A stretch of DNA of 64,000 bases. Origin: Brachionus plicatilis (taxonomy: Eukaryota; Rotifera; Eurotatoria; Ploima; Brachionidae). The DNA is taken from positions 1,104,065 through 1,168,064 of the forward strand of contig QEOQ01000092.1 in the NCBI GenBank assembly GCA_010279815.1, written 5' to 3'. This document shows positions 1 to 13,194 of the stretch, one piece after another. The notes under the pieces were generated by a model. The model saw only the letters and a program-made list of their open reading frames with translations. It did no database searches and was not told the DNA's origin. The translations under genes and the position numbers were made by a program. Every line of letters begins with the position of its first letter. Position 1 is the stretch's first letter.

Positions 1-303
1 AATCAGATCAAAAAGTAATTTTTTTATAATATTTGAATGGTATTTGATTAAATCTCTCTGCAAAATGCTAAATAATGCAAAAAACATGCTGAATATTAGA
101 AAAGACTCTGCAAAAACTCTGCAATTTTGCAGGAAAATGCATGTAATTAAAAAGTATTTAATTCAACTGCGCAATTTAATTGCAGAGTTTTTGCAGAACC
201 TATTCTAATATTCAGCGTGTTTTTTGCATTATTTAGCATTTTGCAGAGAGATTTAATCAAGTACCATTCAAAAATTATAAAAAAATTACTTTTTGATCTG
301 ATT
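1..303. repeat. Palindromic (foldback/MITE-like) element
   Basis: Bases 1 to about 133 are the near-perfect reverse complement of about 172 to 303, around a spacer of roughly 40 nt. The outer end reads AATCAGATCAAAAAGTAA on both strands. Only scattered substitutions separate the arms. There is no coding potential, so this is a non-autonomous inverted-repeat element or a snap-back duplication. The left end coincides with the window edge, so it may continue outside. Confidence 0.85.
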
Positions 304-1687
304 TTTTTGATCCTAAACTTCAAGATGCCTAAAATTTTCCATATAAAAATTATTTGTTTTTAAAAAAAATTATATGAATTATATTTTTAGCATGATCTTT
401 TTTTTTATTTTGAATGCTGCAGTTATGAATATAATTGTAAGAATTATGATAATAGTTATAAAAATTATATAAAAAAAAATTGGACACTTAAAAGCGTTAA
501 AAATGAATTTAATAAACTAGCATTAAAACTCAAAATTTTAACTTCAAATGCATGCATTATGTCCGAAGAACATTTTTTGTGTTTCAAATTTAGAAAAAAT
601 AGAAAAATATATTTTTATTATTTTTTACATATTTAATGCGGCATTTTTACCAAAATTTTGACATTAACTGCAGCATTTTTAGTCGCAGCGTATCTGGAAA
701 AAAAAGTGGGTTAAATGCATGCATTAAAATCCAGAATTCTGAAAATAAATGCCGCATTAGGGGGCAAGGCATTACGGTATATTAAGAGAAGTAAATAATT
801 CTTAAAATTTAATAGATCAAATTTGAGTTATTTTTTGTTTTTTTGTTTTTAAAGAAATTTCATAAAAATAATTTGAAAAAATTTAAGGTCAAATTTGACT
901 TTTATTCAGATCAGTTAAACTAATTAAAAAAATTAATCAATTAGCACAATTTCTGTCAAAAAGAGTGGTAAACAATTGGGACCGATTGCTGGCTGGTCTA
1001 GTTTTAGTAAAAACTTATTACATATTTAGATTAGATTCTATGATTTAAACCGATAAAAATTTTTTATTTAATCATTTTGAAATAGTAATACTTAACCTCA
1101 AGGGAAACCATCTTTATTCGATTTTTTATTTTTAAGATATTATTTAATAGTTAAAGATGACTTTTTATTTTTTGTTTTTAAAATTGTGAAAGAAAAATAA
1201 CATAAAAAAACAATTTCATATCTATAGTGCCGATTTGACACGTGGATTTCTGGTAATTTAACGTAATTTTTGAAAAGAAAGGATAGAAAATGGACACATT
1301 ATTAACACTGCTTAATATATACATTATTAATAAATTAATAATAATAAATAATAAAAGAATAAAATTAACCGCAATTCAGCCCTTCTTTAATTAAAAAAAT
1401 AATTAAATTCAGTTAAAATAAAAAATAAAATAAATAAATAAAATGATTTCATTTGTAAAATTCTTAAAAATTTGGCCAAAAAGTGATTTTTAAGTAAAAA
1501 GTTAAAAATATTGAATATGTAAAGAAATTTTATTTGTAAAAATTTTTGTTAAATTTTTCGAAAGAAAAAAATTGAAAAAATTGGAAAAATTTCGAAAATT
1601 TCCAATTAAAAATTTTAAGAAAAAACGAGTACTCAAAAATCGCAAATATTTCAAAAATTTTTACATAAACTTTCTATTAACTCGTAA
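304..1687. other. Gene-free AT-rich stretch
   Basis: No gene is visible. Between about 540 and 770 the word AAATGCATGCATTA occurs twice (about 544 and 714). A complementary pair AATGCGGCATT / AATGCCGCATT also occurs (about 638 and 751). These suggest an old, decayed inverted-repeat element. The rest is AT-rich low-complexity DNA. Confidence 0.5.
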
Positions 1688-3250
1688 ACGGATGCAAAAA
1701 TTCATATAAGGACAGTCTTAGATTCCAATGGCCAAAATATTACTGATCCTTTTAAAATATGCGAAATCCTTAATTGTCATTTTGAAACAGTTTTCACAAA
1801 AAATGATGAGGCAGTGATGCCAAATATGGATGCTAGGACAAACGAAAAGTTCAAAATAGATCCAAACCTAGTTTTCTCGTCTGAAAACGTACTGAATGAG
1901 CTAAAAAAATTGAACGAGAATAAAAGCATGGGATCAGATGCAATTAGTCCTTTCGTCCTTAAAAGGACCGCCGATGCCATTTCAATACTAATTTCACTCA
2001 TTTTTACCATGTCGTATTTATCCGGAAAAGTCCCAAGTCATTGGCTAAAGGCTAATGTTACTCCTCTTTTCAAAAAGGGGAGCAGACTTATCGCTAAAAA
2101 CTACAGACCGATATCTTTAACTTCCATTACCTGCAAAGTAATGGAGAAATTAATTAAAAAGCCAGTGATGGAGCACTTAAAAATGAATAATTTAATTTCG
2201 ATAAGACAACATGGTTTCATGGAAAACAAATCATGCATTACAAATCTGCTTGAAATGTTGGATTATTTATCACAATCATTTAACCAAAATCTCCTAGTGG
2301 ACATATTCTATCTCGATTTTGGCAAAGCTTTTGGTTGTCTACCGCATAAAAAGCTCTTATTTAAGCTACAAAAGTATGGCTTCAATCCAAAAATGCTTGA
2401 CTGGTTTAGTGCTTTTTTAACCGGTAGAAAACAAAGAGTAGTGATGGGTAACTGTATGTCAGACTGGATAGATGTAACTAGTGGCGTCCCACAGGGCTCT
2501 GTCCTAGGTCCGATATTGTTTATAATCTAAATAAATGATTTAGTAGACCATATTAAAAGTCCGTGCGAACTTTTTGCAGATGACACAAAATATGGAGAAG
2601 CTTTAGATCACCCAAGTAAGCCTATCTTATTACAAGAAAACTTAGACCAAATAAGCCAGTGGACAAAGTTTTGAGAGATTGCACTGAATGAAGATAAATG
2701 CAAAGTAGTCCACTTTGGTGGTGAATATCCTTGTCACAATTCATTCTAAATGACAAAGTAGTATCAGACGCTGATGGAGAGCGCGATTTAGGTATTTTCA
2801 TCTCCAAAAATCTAAAATGGTCTACTCACATAAGCTCCTTCGTTAGCAAGGCAAATTTTACCCTCGGTTTAATAAGAAGAACATTCAGACATCATAACGC
2901 AAAATACATTAACAACATCGAATCTGTCCAGCGAAGAGCTACAAAGCTTTTATATTCAAAAACGATTCATCGAATGGACAAGGACAAGGGCCGAGATTTC
3001 ATGATTTTATTATAGAAAGACAGCTGGTGAAAAACTGCGAACAACGTCACAATTACTTTGTTAACAGGGTGTCGAGTGTTTTGAATCGTCTACCAAAAGA
3101 GATAATTGACTCAAATACTATTAATCAATTTAAAAATAAACTAGATAAATTAGATTTAGCAAGCTATTACAATGGGTCTTAAAAACCCATTTCGTGTGGT
3201 TGTCCACATCATAGCTTTATTTATTATTATTATTATATTATTATTATTAT
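1688..3250 (+). pseudogene. Broken jockey/CR1-like LINE reverse transcriptase
   Basis: A non-LTR retrotransposon remnant. The open frame (1814-2530, readable back to about 1688) holds the start of the reverse-transcriptase domain: KSMGSDAISP, NYRPISLTS, then GVPQGSVLGPILF. A TAA at 2528-2530 interrupts it. The same frame resumes with INDLVD and the catalytic FADDTK (about 2570), then meets further stops. A new frame at 2731-3015 carries the LGIFISKNLKWSTHIS segment and VQRRATKLLYS. The piece that normally lies between those two blocks is missing, an internal deletion. A last block, NYFVNRVSSVLNRLPKEI, lies at about 3053-3105. The copy ends in a TTATTATTA-type tail near 3217-3250, typical of these elements. 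The first Asp of the usual AFDxV motif context reads LDFGKAF. It is dead: stops, frameshift and deletion. Confidence 0.9.
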
Positions 3251-5230
3251 GTATTTTACTGGACGATAATACTAATGAGATAATTTTTTTTCCTAGAATG
3301 TTTTTAATACAGATTTAAATGGTCAAATTTTAATTTTAAATTGATTAACATTTTTTTGGTTTTTAATATTTTTGATTCTTTCAAAATAAGTTGAATTTTT
3401 AATAAACATTTTTAGAATTAAAGAAGCAAAAATATTTTCAAGTCTAAAAAATTCCTTATTCAGGTTTAGTAAATTACCATAAAAAGCTTGAGGTACAAAA
3501 GAGAGCAATTAAAGATTTATGAGAATTAATTTCAGATTCTTGGAAAAAAATTTTTCTCGTTGAAAGAATTTTTCAATTAAAATAAACAGTGAATTTAGAT
3601 TTTGTTATAATTTTCTTAATTTTATAATTTTTCCTCTTTAGAAATATCAAAATTTCTTAAATGTCTTACCAAAAAATCAGCACGGCAAAAAATATCAAAT
3701 AAGCTTTTTTAAAAATTTCAACATTTATTTATTATATTGAAATAAATTAAATTTTCATTAAATCATTGTAAATTTAACCATCGTTTTCTGTTTAATGCAT
3801 CATGAGGCTTATTTTTATCTTTAATTAGAATTTTGAAATAACAACATCATTTTTTTTTTAATATATTTGATTTTCTTTTTAAATTTCATTTCTAAATAAA
3901 AATTTCGGATTTTTAACCAAATCGATTTTTGCTTTTTGATTATTAATTTTTAGTTTCTACTAGCTAGTTCATATGTTTAGAAAGATTTCATTTTCACTCA
4001 GTTGATTTGTTATTTAACTGAAACTGTTGTTCCATTCTCTTTTAATGTTTGCGTCAGAGCATGTGCTGTTTATGTATAAAAAAAATTAATTTAAATCAAA
4101 TTATTTTGTCAATACTATATCGATTTTCTTAACCCTAATCTAGAAATTTACATCATCAATGATTTAAGTTTTTGATTTAATACAATAAAAACTATTTTTA
4201 AATATTTAAAAAAAAAAAATAATTTGATTTAAGATTCTTTAAAAAATTAATTCAGAATAAGAATAATTTCAGTTAATAGAAAATCATTTTTCTGGAAAAA
4301 AATTTTTTTTCATATTTAGATGGATTCGAATTTTAGATTTAAATTAAAAAATATGACTCTTATATTATTATGCAACATTTAGCAATTTTTTTTATTTAAC
4401 TTTAAGGCAAAAAGACAAAAATGATTTAGTAGAATCATATTTTTGCATATTCATTTTAAGTTTAGAAAATAGCACCATATGTGATTTATTAAGGACTTAA
4501 TAAATTAAAATTGGTGCAAGAACTTGTCAAATCATGCAAAACTCATCAATCATTGATATTTATTTAAATTTCGTTTAGAGATAAAAAATAAGATTTCGTC
4601 ATTAAAATACTTTTCAATCTTTTTTTGTTGATTAAATACAAAATAATTTGAACTAGCGTTGAAAATGTCACGTTTTTAATTTGATAAAAAAAAGAAGATA
4701 ATTCCAAATACAACCAAGTAAAATGTTAAAACATTGTTTGAAGAATCGAAACAATATTTAGTAAAAGATTTAGAAATTTCGAATAGAATTTTTTTCAAAT
4801 TGAAATTAATTTGAAAACAATTTTTACTTTAAAAGGTAAATTTTTGATTCAATTTCAAGAATTTAATTGTGAATTTTTCCAAATTTTATTCAAGCACTCC
4901 ATTTTTTAAATATTTTAGAATTTTTACTTTGATGAAAACAAATGCATATACAATTATTTTTTTCATTATAAAAGCAAAAATATCAATTGTTGTAATTTGA
5001 ATATAAAAACTAAAGGTTTTAAAAAAATTGTTGTGTAATATTTCCTAAAGTATCAGATGAGTAAGTTATTCAATACCTGAACATTAAGAATTCTTAAATA
5101 ACTTAATTTGAAATGAAAACCGCTAATTGAGTTTTCTTGTCTTGAATTAGCACTGGTTTAAAATGAGTTCACGTAAAGATTTTTTGTTTTGCTTTTTTAG
5201 CTTGGTACATAAAAAAATAAAGACTTAATA

Positions 5231-5368
5231 TTTCGTGGCATAATTATTCCTTTATCTAATCTTTTTTCAACATGAATTTTTTTTTTATTTTAATGTAAAG
5301 ATTTGATGAATTAAAAAATTTGACATATGAACATTTACTCATGGTTAAATCTTTCCATTAAATATCTA
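5231..5368 (+). repeat. Direct duplication, copy 1
   Basis: About 138 nt starting TTTCGTGGCATAATTATTCC and ending near AAATATCTA. It recurs in the same orientation at 6984-7122 with about half a dozen scattered differences. It is non-coding. The second copy lies just upstream of the galactosyltransferase-derived patchwork. Confidence 0.85.
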
Positions 5369-6983
5369 AATTATGCTACTTAGCACTATCGTAATTTTTA
5401 GTTTTTTTTGTTAGATAAGTTTTTCGACTTTGAAAAAGGAATATTTAAAATGAAAATAAATAGTTGATTTAACTTTATGTTTTACTTTTATAGGCAGCAT
5501 TAAGAAAAGGTTTTTTAATTTATTAGTTGTTTATGTGAGGATTCGGAATAGACCCTTAAATTTTATTAATTCAATATTTTATTTTTACTACTAAGAAAAA
5601 GAGTTTTATTTTATGCAAGTTTGGCCTTTTTATTTTTATTAATTGTTTAATAGCTTATTTTTTTTAAGATAAAACAGTTTTTGCAAGAAATCTAGAATAT
5701 CAGTCAAGATCTTTTTTTGCTGAAGTAATCTTTTTGAAAAAAATTGCTTATTCAAATGTTTTTAAAAGATTTAATTAAAGATGGGTATTTTTAAATTTGA
5801 TTGGAAAGAAGAGTAAAATAATTTTATCTAAATACAACTAATTTGGTTCAATAGAATTATTTTTATTTTTATTTTTTTAGGCTAAAATAAGATTATTTTT
5901 AAAAAGAATTTTAATATTTTCTAATCAGCTCTGAAAGTTTTAAGAAAAAAGATGATATTTTCAGTTATCACATATAAAACTTATAAAATTCTACGGAACT
6001 AGCTTACTTTTTTTTTTGCTAATTAATTGAAATAGAAATAAAATTAATCAATATTTCTAAAAAAATTACTAAATATTTTTTTAGTAGATAAACTACTTCA
6101 AAGGTGAAAAAGGGAACTAAGCTAATTTATAATTATTTCAAATAGATCATATTTATTTAATTTTAAAATTGAATATCTTATTTAAAATAATTATAAAATT
6201 AAAAAATCAACCAGCTAAATTCTAGCAGAAAAATTCTTAATAATCAAAAATCATCGGAAATTCATAATACCATCAAAAATCAAAATTAGAAATAATTTAT
6301 TCCTGGAAATGAATTATTTAGAAAAAATAAATTTTTTAAAACGTTTCATTAAAATTGGCCTTAAATTTTAGATTTTTTTGTTTAAATTTTTTTGTGAGAT
6401 TTTGCGCTCGATTCAGTTTTTTTAGTTAAAGGTTTTAAGTCAAATGTAGCTCTATCGTATTTTTAGAAAACTTTTCTGATAAAGAATTTTATGTTCGTAA
6501 TAGACAAATTAAATAAGGAACAAAAAAAATAATTAAAAGGTTGTGTCGGTAATCTCTCTTGTCAGGATATATTTAGTTAACTTTTGGTATGTTTCAGATA
6601 TATTAATTGTTCTTAATTTTTCTTCTAAATCTCCTGTTAAAAATTTTATCTAATATATTTAAAATTCTTTGATTTAAAATTGATATTTCATTCACAGTAA
6701 CATATGAAATTTAATTATCAAATTCTTAATTCTAAATTTTTTAAACATCAAATGAAATTATTTTTTGGTTGTTTTTATCTAATATTTTATAATTTTTTAA
6801 TGGTATTATAAAACAACATTAAAAAATTATTCCAAACACCTTTAAAATATCTGAATTTGAGGAAATAATATGTACAATATTGAAAAATTTTTGAGGCCAA
6901 ATTTTTTATAACTGCTTAGACCCCATAAAAATATTTTGAAATAAACAATTATTTTAAATGGAAAAAAATTCATTTATTTTCGA

Positions 6984-7122
6984 TTTCGTGGCATAATTAT
7001 TCCCTTATCTAATCTTTTTTCAATATGAATTTTTTTTTCATTTTAATGTAAAGATTTGATGAATTAAAAAATTTGACATATGAACATTTACTCATGGAAA
7101 AATCTTTTCATTAAATATCTAT
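6984..7122 (+). repeat. Direct duplication, copy 2
   Basis: Second copy of the 138-nt segment at 5231-5368, same orientation, about 1.75 kb away. It is followed after 67 nt by the chimeric insert at 7190-7275, so 6984-7275 looks like a mosaic of locally copied pieces. Confidence 0.85.
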
Positions 7123-7189
7123 ATGCTCCAAAATAATTGAAAACCATCATTATTTAAAAGATAAATTTTAATATGAATTTTCAGTTGAT

Positions 7190-7275
7190 TTCTTTGCCTC
7201 TTTGATCTCAACCAGGCACCTGAGCGTAAAGTATTTGATAAATTTGATTACATTTCTTAGCATTTTATTTGTTTT
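7190..7275 (+). repeat. Patchwork of B4GALT-gene fragments
   Basis: Consecutive short stretches match separate places of the downstream galactosyltransferase gene, all on the same strand. 7190-7211 equals 8723-8744 (transmembrane-segment codons). 7212-7227 equals 9474-9489 (PRHLS codons). About 7235-7255 equals the TTGATAAATTTGATTACATTT stretch just after it. About 7254-7275 equals 10721-10742 in the 3' flank. No open reading frame results. It looks like filler DNA assembled from several nearby templates. Confidence 0.8.
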
Positions 7276-8524
7276 AAAATCTATTCTATTTGATTTCAAG
7301 TAATGAGTAGTGTTTTATTGTTCAATTCTATGTTATTATGAATACAAAAATAATTAATTCAAATATTTTAAAATTCATTGAATCTAAGGAAAAAATTAGG
7401 GAAAAAACATTGTTAATTTTTTATTTTAAATTAGGAGGATTTTTAATAAGGAAAATTTAAAAATTCGATTATTTTTTGTTGAGTTTGTATTTAATTTAAA
7501 TTTTAAAAGTGAAAAAAAGTCTAAAATCTTATCTGGCCTTCTAGTGTTATATCAGATAATGGAGAACAAATTTGCTTAAAGAGCAACTACATTAATGAAA
7601 TCTAGAAATGAAAATTTTTTTAATTTCAAATTTTGTTTAGAAAAAAATTAACCTTTTTGATATTTATGATTAGCTTTAATATTTTACACGCATAGTAAAA
7701 TTATCTCTTATATCAAGAAAATTTAAACTTTTTCAATTTTCTACAATCATAATTTTATTTTAGCAATTTACATTGAAAAGTGTTCTTCTTTTTTTCTAAA
7801 ATCAAATGTATTTCCAAACAAACATAATGATTGTTTATACACTAAAAGCGTAAAAAAAATGAAAAAAGAAAATTAAGAACCATGAATAATTTTTCTAAAC
7901 ATATATTGTTCAGATCAAGAGACAAATATTCGATGAATACTTTTAAAGTTTACATTGGCTTAAATTTCACTTTTAATTAGGTGCTTTTGGATTTTATTTC
8001 GATTTAATTCAAACAGCATTTTTTTTATTTTGTAAAAGAATACAAATTATTATCCAAAGTGGTTTGAACTATCTTTTTTTTCAGGATTAAATTCAATTTT
8101 AACCACATTATCTAAAGAAAAATAAAAGATAAAATTATAAATTTTAGTTAATTAAAATCAATAATTTACATGCTCTAAATTAAATTAATTCTAAATGAAA
8201 AAAAAATTTTCAAATTAAAGAGTAGTCAAGCAATCAGCTAGAGACAGCGATGAATATTTTAAGTAAAAAATTATTCATTTAGAGCAATAAAAACCGGTAA
8301 TAGGGTTTAATTTTTGTTTTTAAAACGATTGAATTAGATTCGGCTTAAAATAACAACACGTAAAAGATTCATGTTCATATTTTTTATGTTATTTTAAGTC
8401 GAAATTTATGCAAAATTCTTTCTACTTCGTTATCTAAACAAATTGAAATAAATTTCTTAAAACATGAATCTCTAAGCTTGCTTTTATTATTCATTTTTTT
8501 CAAATTAAAATTTTTAATTTCAAA

Positions 8525-10553
8525 ATGAATGATTTAGTCAAGAAAAGACTTTCGTCGCCAATACTCGAATCTTTTGAGAACGAAAGAGCCTTTTTGGACT
8601 TAGAAGTCATATCGAGCATAGATCTGGACACATCTGACAACCTCATAAAATATGACCAAACACTGATTGATCAATCTTTATCAATGAAATTCTTTTGTGT
8701 ACGATCTTTTAAAAAGTTCATATTCTTTGCCTCTTTGATCTCAATTGTGTGCCTTTTTAACTGGAGTTATATTCTACAAAGAAAGTCGGTTGATTATAAA
8801 AAACTTTATCTAAAAGATATACAAGATGATATGAACAAGACTAACTACAACTTTAATGAAATGTATGACGAGTTCTACAAGATTAAAAGAGCTGTGAGAG
8901 AAGTGTTTGCTACGGTACGGGAGCCTTTTGACATTTGTACTCATTCATCAGACAATAACTTTACAGGGCAGATAGATGTGGATCAAGTTTTATCAGAGCT
9001 AAATGTGTCCAATTTGGTCGAATTCTACAAGCCCATTAACACATCTTATAACTCAACAAATGAAGAGCCAGAGCTTTGGAACTCTACTGACATCAATTTA
9101 TTAAATACATCTTTGCCAGTAAACTCAACAGATTTGATCGACTATGAAGGCATAGAACTTGGTGGTCACTGGAAACCCAAAGAGTGCAATAGTCGCTTCA
9201 AAGTAGCCATCATAATTCCATTCAGAGACAGATTACCTCATTTAAAAGTCATCACAAACTATCTTCACATGTTTCTACAGCGTCAGCTGCTTGATTACAG
9301 AATTTTTGTGGTCGAACCTACCATTCCACTCAACATCAGTTTCAATAAAGGAAGAGTTATGAATTCAGCTTATCTAGAAGCTCTTAAAGTAGATAAATAT
9401 GATTGCATTATTTTTCATGATGTAGATTTGGTGCCTGAAGATAGCAGAAATGTGTATACATGTACATCCCGACCCAGGCACCTGAGCGTTGCCATTGATA
9501 AATTTGATTACATTTTGCCATACAGTTATTTAGTTGGAGGAGTTTTGTCTATTCGTGCTAATCAATACAAAGGTGCCAATGGATACTCTAACTCTTACTG
9601 GGGATGGGGTGGTGAAGGTAAAAATATTTCTAATTTTATTTTAAAAAGTATTAGCATTTATTTAGCATATCAAAATTTTAAATTGAAAATTTTTTCAGAA
9701 ATATTTTGTCAAGAGTTTGAATTAAACTTTTTAATATTTTTCACTATTTTATAGTCAGGCTATTTATCAAACCAAAATTAAGTATTAATTTTAATTAAAC
9801 CAAAACTTAAAATTATTCAAAAATTTGTAAAAGTGTATTTTGAAAAAAAAAAAAAATGTCCAGTATCTAATAATTTTTATAAAAATACAGCTAGACTACG
9901 AAATAACCATTTCGTAATTTAGCAATACTAATCTTTTCATTTTTAATATCTGAATAAGAATTATTTTTATATTATAATTAATATGATACGAAAAATTTGA
10001 AATTAATTTTTAATTCAAGAATACATATAAATACAATTTTATAGTTTTTCTTATAGAATACTTAGTATGTTTCTAGAAAAATTATTCCAAATAGATACAT
10101 AAACTAAAAAGGTATCGAGGTCTCGAAACTTAGTGTATGGTTCATTTTTTTTTAAAACTAGAATTTTCAGATTTTCAAAGAATGATTGCTAAAATAAATT
10201 TTGTAAATTTTTCATTAGTCTTTTTTTGAAAAATTAAATTAAAAGTAGCAAACATAATTTTCACTTTAAAAAAAGTTAAAATTATTTTTTAATTTTTGTT
10301 TTTAGATGACGATTTTGCAAATCGATTGACTCGGATGAAATATACATTAGAACGGCCTCCAAAGCAAGTAGCCAGGTACAAAATGATGAAGCATAAACCG
10401 CAAAAATTGAACAAAGATCGATTTAAGCTGTTGCGTCGAACCTCAACCATGCAGAAAAATGACGGCTTAAACAATGTGCAGTACAAAATAGTTAAATACA
10501 AAATTTTTAATTTATTTACATATATTCTAATTGACGTTGGCTTGCCAAAATGA
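8525..10553 (+). CDS. Beta-1,4-galactosyltransferase-like, copy A (2 exons)
   Basis: Type II Golgi glycosyltransferase (GT7 family) that would transfer galactose or GalNAc from the UDP-sugar to a terminal GlcNAc. Exons 8525-9617 and 10306-10553 join within an Asp codon (GAAG^GTAAAA ... TTTTTAG^ATGAC) and rebuild the family motif WGWGGEDDD. Product about 446 aa. A cytosolic tail is followed by one membrane anchor at about residues 65-84, a variable stem rich in N-glycosylation sites, and then the catalytic domain. The domain shows IIPFRDRLPHL, FNKGRVMNSAYLEA, DVDL (299-302, metal/UDP site), PRHLSVAIDKF, GGVLSIR, WGWGGEDDD (359-367) and the end block FNLFTYILIDVGLP. Length and motif order fit the family. 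The donor specificity cannot be read. A tandem paralogue follows 2.6 kb downstream. The ATG at 8525 is the first in frame; a 5' non-coding exon is possible. Confidence 0.93.
9618..10305. other. Intron of B4GALT copy A
   Basis: GT..AG intron of 688 nt, AT-rich. The first ~80 nt still resemble the intron of copy B (14246-14854), including a shared ATTTATTTAGCATAT word, so the two introns are homologous. I see no gene inside. Confidence 0.85.
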
Positions 10554-13194
10554 TTTGTAGTTCTGATTTGTGTGTACACATTCCATACTGATAAAATTGA
10601 ATAAGGAAAATACCGTCTTACCGGTTATTTTTTTAACTAGTCTTTAATATTTTAATTTATGCAATAATTTTTTTCTTAATTTTTCCGAATTTAAACTTTT
10701 TTGTCAATAAAATTAATGAATTCTTAGCATTTTATTTGTTTTATAAAATAATGCTAAATTAAATTAAAAAATATATAAATCTTTTTATTTTATCTTTTTT
10801 ATAAAAAAATATAGATTGTAAAATACTGTAAATAATATAGGTACTGCTGTTTTAAATTCATTCAAAAATCTTAACATTTAAGTTTTAATATCACAATTCT
10901 CAGCAATAAAAAAATTTTGTTCAAAGAAAATGCGTCAAAAATATAAAAGAATTCAAGATTACTTAATAATTAAAATTTATTTTTTAATTTAAATTCTAAA
11001 ATTAATTTGTGAATTTATTTTTCTTTTTAGAACATATTTTGAAATAAAATCGATTATTTAAAACTATTTCATTTAATGTCAAAATTCTATGTTTAAAAAA
11101 GTAAACAATTGAAATTAAAATTTGATGTTTAATGAACATTAATATTGAAAATACAGCTAAAATAACTAAAAAATAATTTATTCGGCAAATTTTCAATGTT
11201 GTATTAAAAACTCGAAATTAAGATTTTTATGACGCATTCTTGCACAAAGCATTACCGGAATATTAATCTAATTTTTTCTTGAAAAATGAAAAAAAGAGTA
11301 ATTTTCTTCACATTCTAAGCTCAAATTTATATATGTTTAAAGTAATTAATTAATTAGTTTATTAACATCATTAATAAGAAATTTTCAGTTTGATTAGGAC
11401 AAAAAAAAATAGCAATAAAACAAATCTAATCACTTTTACATGATGAAATAGCTTTTGCTATAACTCAATTTAAAAAAAATTTAAATCAAGATTCCTCTAA
11501 ATATGTTGAACTTGTTGGGAAAAAATAGAACAACATTAGAAAATAAATGATATAAATATGTACATAAGAATAATTATATAATAAAAATTTAAATAAATGT
11601 TTAGATTGATTGGATTCTTTTAGAATTCTCAATTTAGAGCTTAGAATTTCTTTGATTAAATTAAATGAAATTTTGAAACTTTAGATCTTGAAAAACATTT
11701 TGAAAGTTTTTTATGTCAAAAATTTAATTTGTTTATAAAATGTAATCCTCTTTTATGGATTTTTATAAAATTGTATTCAAAGAGATTTGAAGATTTTTTT
11801 TAAATTAGAAAATTTGAAATTAATTTAAGTCAATAAAAGAGAATTTTAATCTTTGTTGCAAAAATTATATTGATTTTATGAGAAACCTTTTTTGAATAAT
11901 TTTTTGTTAGAAAATATAACAAGTTTCATTTTGTTGAAATTTTGACAAACTTAAATCATAAATCAAAAAACTGAAAATAATTAGTATCAAAAATAAAAAA
12001 ATAAAATAAAAAGTTTCAATGAATGATTCTAATCTATTTCAATAATGCTTTGAATAAAAATAGTCAATTTTGTTTTGGTATTTTTGTCGCAGTACCACTT
12101 GAAATCTCAAAATAAAACTCGATTTTTTTGCCAAATATTGTCTGCTACTCAGGTAATCTCGTGACATAACCACTTTTTTAAATCATTTACTCAAAACCTA
12201 AAGTAAATAGTTTTTTTTTATTTAACTTGATAAAGATGTTTTAAGAAACCTCTCTTTTGGATTGACATTAAATATTTAAGAAATTTCTCCTACAAGTTTA
12301 AAAATTTGTTTACTCTTGATTTAAAACTTGAAATTTGTAGAGATAAAAAAGCCATTTATAAGTTACACAAGTGTTTCGAATTTTTCCGAACATCATAAAA
12401 TTAAATATCAGCTCAACTATTTAAATCAAAAATAAAAAACATCACTTTTAATTGACTCAAATAAAAGAATGAAAGAGTTTTTAATTTTTTTTTAAATAAT
12501 TATTGATAGATTTCCATGGTATCGTTAATTCAAATGAATAAAACATCAATAATTCAATATTTACAAATTTTGGCAATTTTATTTCAATGTATTTAATTTT
12601 TTCTTTATATAATTTGTTCATAAATAAATGAGCATAATGATATTTAAATTTTTCGAAATAAATTTTCTAAAATCAGAGTTTAAACATCACATTATTTTTT
12701 CGAAGTCGAAAAATGTAAAATTTACTTAAATTTGGCCACAATTTAGGACTTAAAATAAAAAACCCGATTGTTTTAATTACCAAACATTAAACTTAAAGAA
12801 AACAAAATTTGTTCGATCGATATTTAATTTTTGAATGTTTTTAAATAATTGTGTTTACGTAAAATATTGGAAAAAGTAGAATATTTCCTTTAATTAAAAG
12901 CAATAAAAAAATCATTAAATTTCAACTATATGTTCATTTAATTTTTTTTCATAAACAAATTTTCTAATTATTGTGCCTCCAAAAATCAGGCCATTTTTAA
13001 ATAAATGAAAAATTTTAATTTAAGTTTGGTTATTTTTATTTCCAATTAAAAATTTATTATCAAATTTTTTTTTTCCAAGCATGACTGTTATTAGACTTTA
13101 TGGGAACAATAAATTCATTGAAAAAATTCATGACTCTATTTGTTAGACTTTTTTTTTAGATGATATCTAATAATATTTCAATCGTGTCATAAAT
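10554..13194. other. Intergenic region between B4GALT copies
   Basis: The 3' flank of copy A, with AATAAAATTAATG near 10708 as a possible poly(A) signal, followed by about 2.4 kb of AT-rich DNA before the ATG of copy B. I see no gene. The TTCTTAGCATTTTATTTG stretch at 10721 is the source (or twin) of part of the patchwork at 7190-7275. Confidence 0.5.

Larger units (their letters stand above)
3251..8524. other. Long intergenic AT-rich region
   Basis: No convincing gene on either strand. The short open frames here are A/T low-complexity. Two structures stand out and are listed separately: a 138-nt direct duplication (5231-5368 and 6984-7122) and a patchwork of galactosyltransferase gene fragments at 7190-7275. 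The last few hundred bases presumably include the promoter and 5' UTR of the gene starting at 8525, but I see no recognisable element. Confidence 0.5.
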
